Part shown: positions 13,139 through 13,177 of the stretch, piece by piece
How positions within the stretch are numbered: position 1 is the first letter of the stretch
How the letters are laid out: each line of letters begins with the position of its first letter
Assembly: GCA_010092805.1 (NCBI GenBank)
Contig: JAADYY010000074.1
Location: 1-13,177, forward strand
From: Chloroflexota bacterium
Lineage (GTDB): Bacteria; Chloroflexota; Anaerolineae; Aggregatilineales; Phototrophicaceae
Length of the DNA stretch: 13,177 nucleotides
Reading direction: 5' to 3'
The notes under the pieces: model-generated
What the model was told of the DNA's origin: nothing
The model's input: the letters and a program-made list of their open reading frames with translations, nothing else
Databases searched by the model: none
Position numbers and translations under genes: made by a program

Positions 13139-13177
13139 AGCTTACCACATCCCACCGAGGATCACAGCTAATGACAC

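Overview
This window is high-GC and most likely comes from an uncultivated Chloroflexota bacterium (Anaerolineae or Caldilineae type). That is inference. It rests on the SphX-like PstS pair with secreted N termini ending in AQD, the Thr-Pro linker, the Tat-exported Mn-type superoxide dismutase, the PD40 propeller protein and the overall codon style. No rRNA, tRNA, CRISPR array or transposase gene was found.

Layout: (1) 1-989: an edge hairpin and nadK (NAD kinase) on the minus strand. (2) 990-1283: a divergent control region with overlapping sigma-70-like promoters, a palindrome and Pho-box-like 11-bp repeats. (3) 1284-7647: a high-affinity phosphate uptake locus on the plus strand, in the order fasciclin-PstS fusion, terminator, second pstS, a Pho-box promoter, pstC, pstA, a 200-nt structured non-coding element, pstB. 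(4) 7648-7745: a convergent terminator. (5) 7746-11033: a minus-strand run transcribed from about 11072: an SDR-fold epimerase/dehydratase-like protein, a HAD hydrolase, a shikimate-kinase-fold protein with a broken P-loop, and a nitrilase/omega-amidase-like hydrolase. (6) 11219-11965: an exported Mn-type superoxide dismutase on the plus strand. (7) 12035-13102: an exported seven-bladed PD40/TolB-like propeller on the minus strand.

How the genes work together: the two PstS proteins would capture phosphate outside the membrane, PstC and PstA form the channel, and PstB drives transport with ATP. Three 8-bp Pho-box-like repeats in 11-bp register end exactly 10 bp before a perfect TATAAT upstream of pstC, the geometry of a PhoB-type activated promoter. 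A similar but weaker array precedes the first pstS. No phoU, phoB or phoR lies in the window.

The most notable items are: a FAS1 (fasciclin) domain fused to a phosphate-binding protein; a PstA with about 170 extra extracytoplasmic residues; an orphan structured RNA between pstA and pstB that resembles the HEARO/IscB or IS200/IS605-type omega RNA scaffold but has no nuclease gene; and a shikimate-kinase-like protein that has lost its ATP-binding loop.
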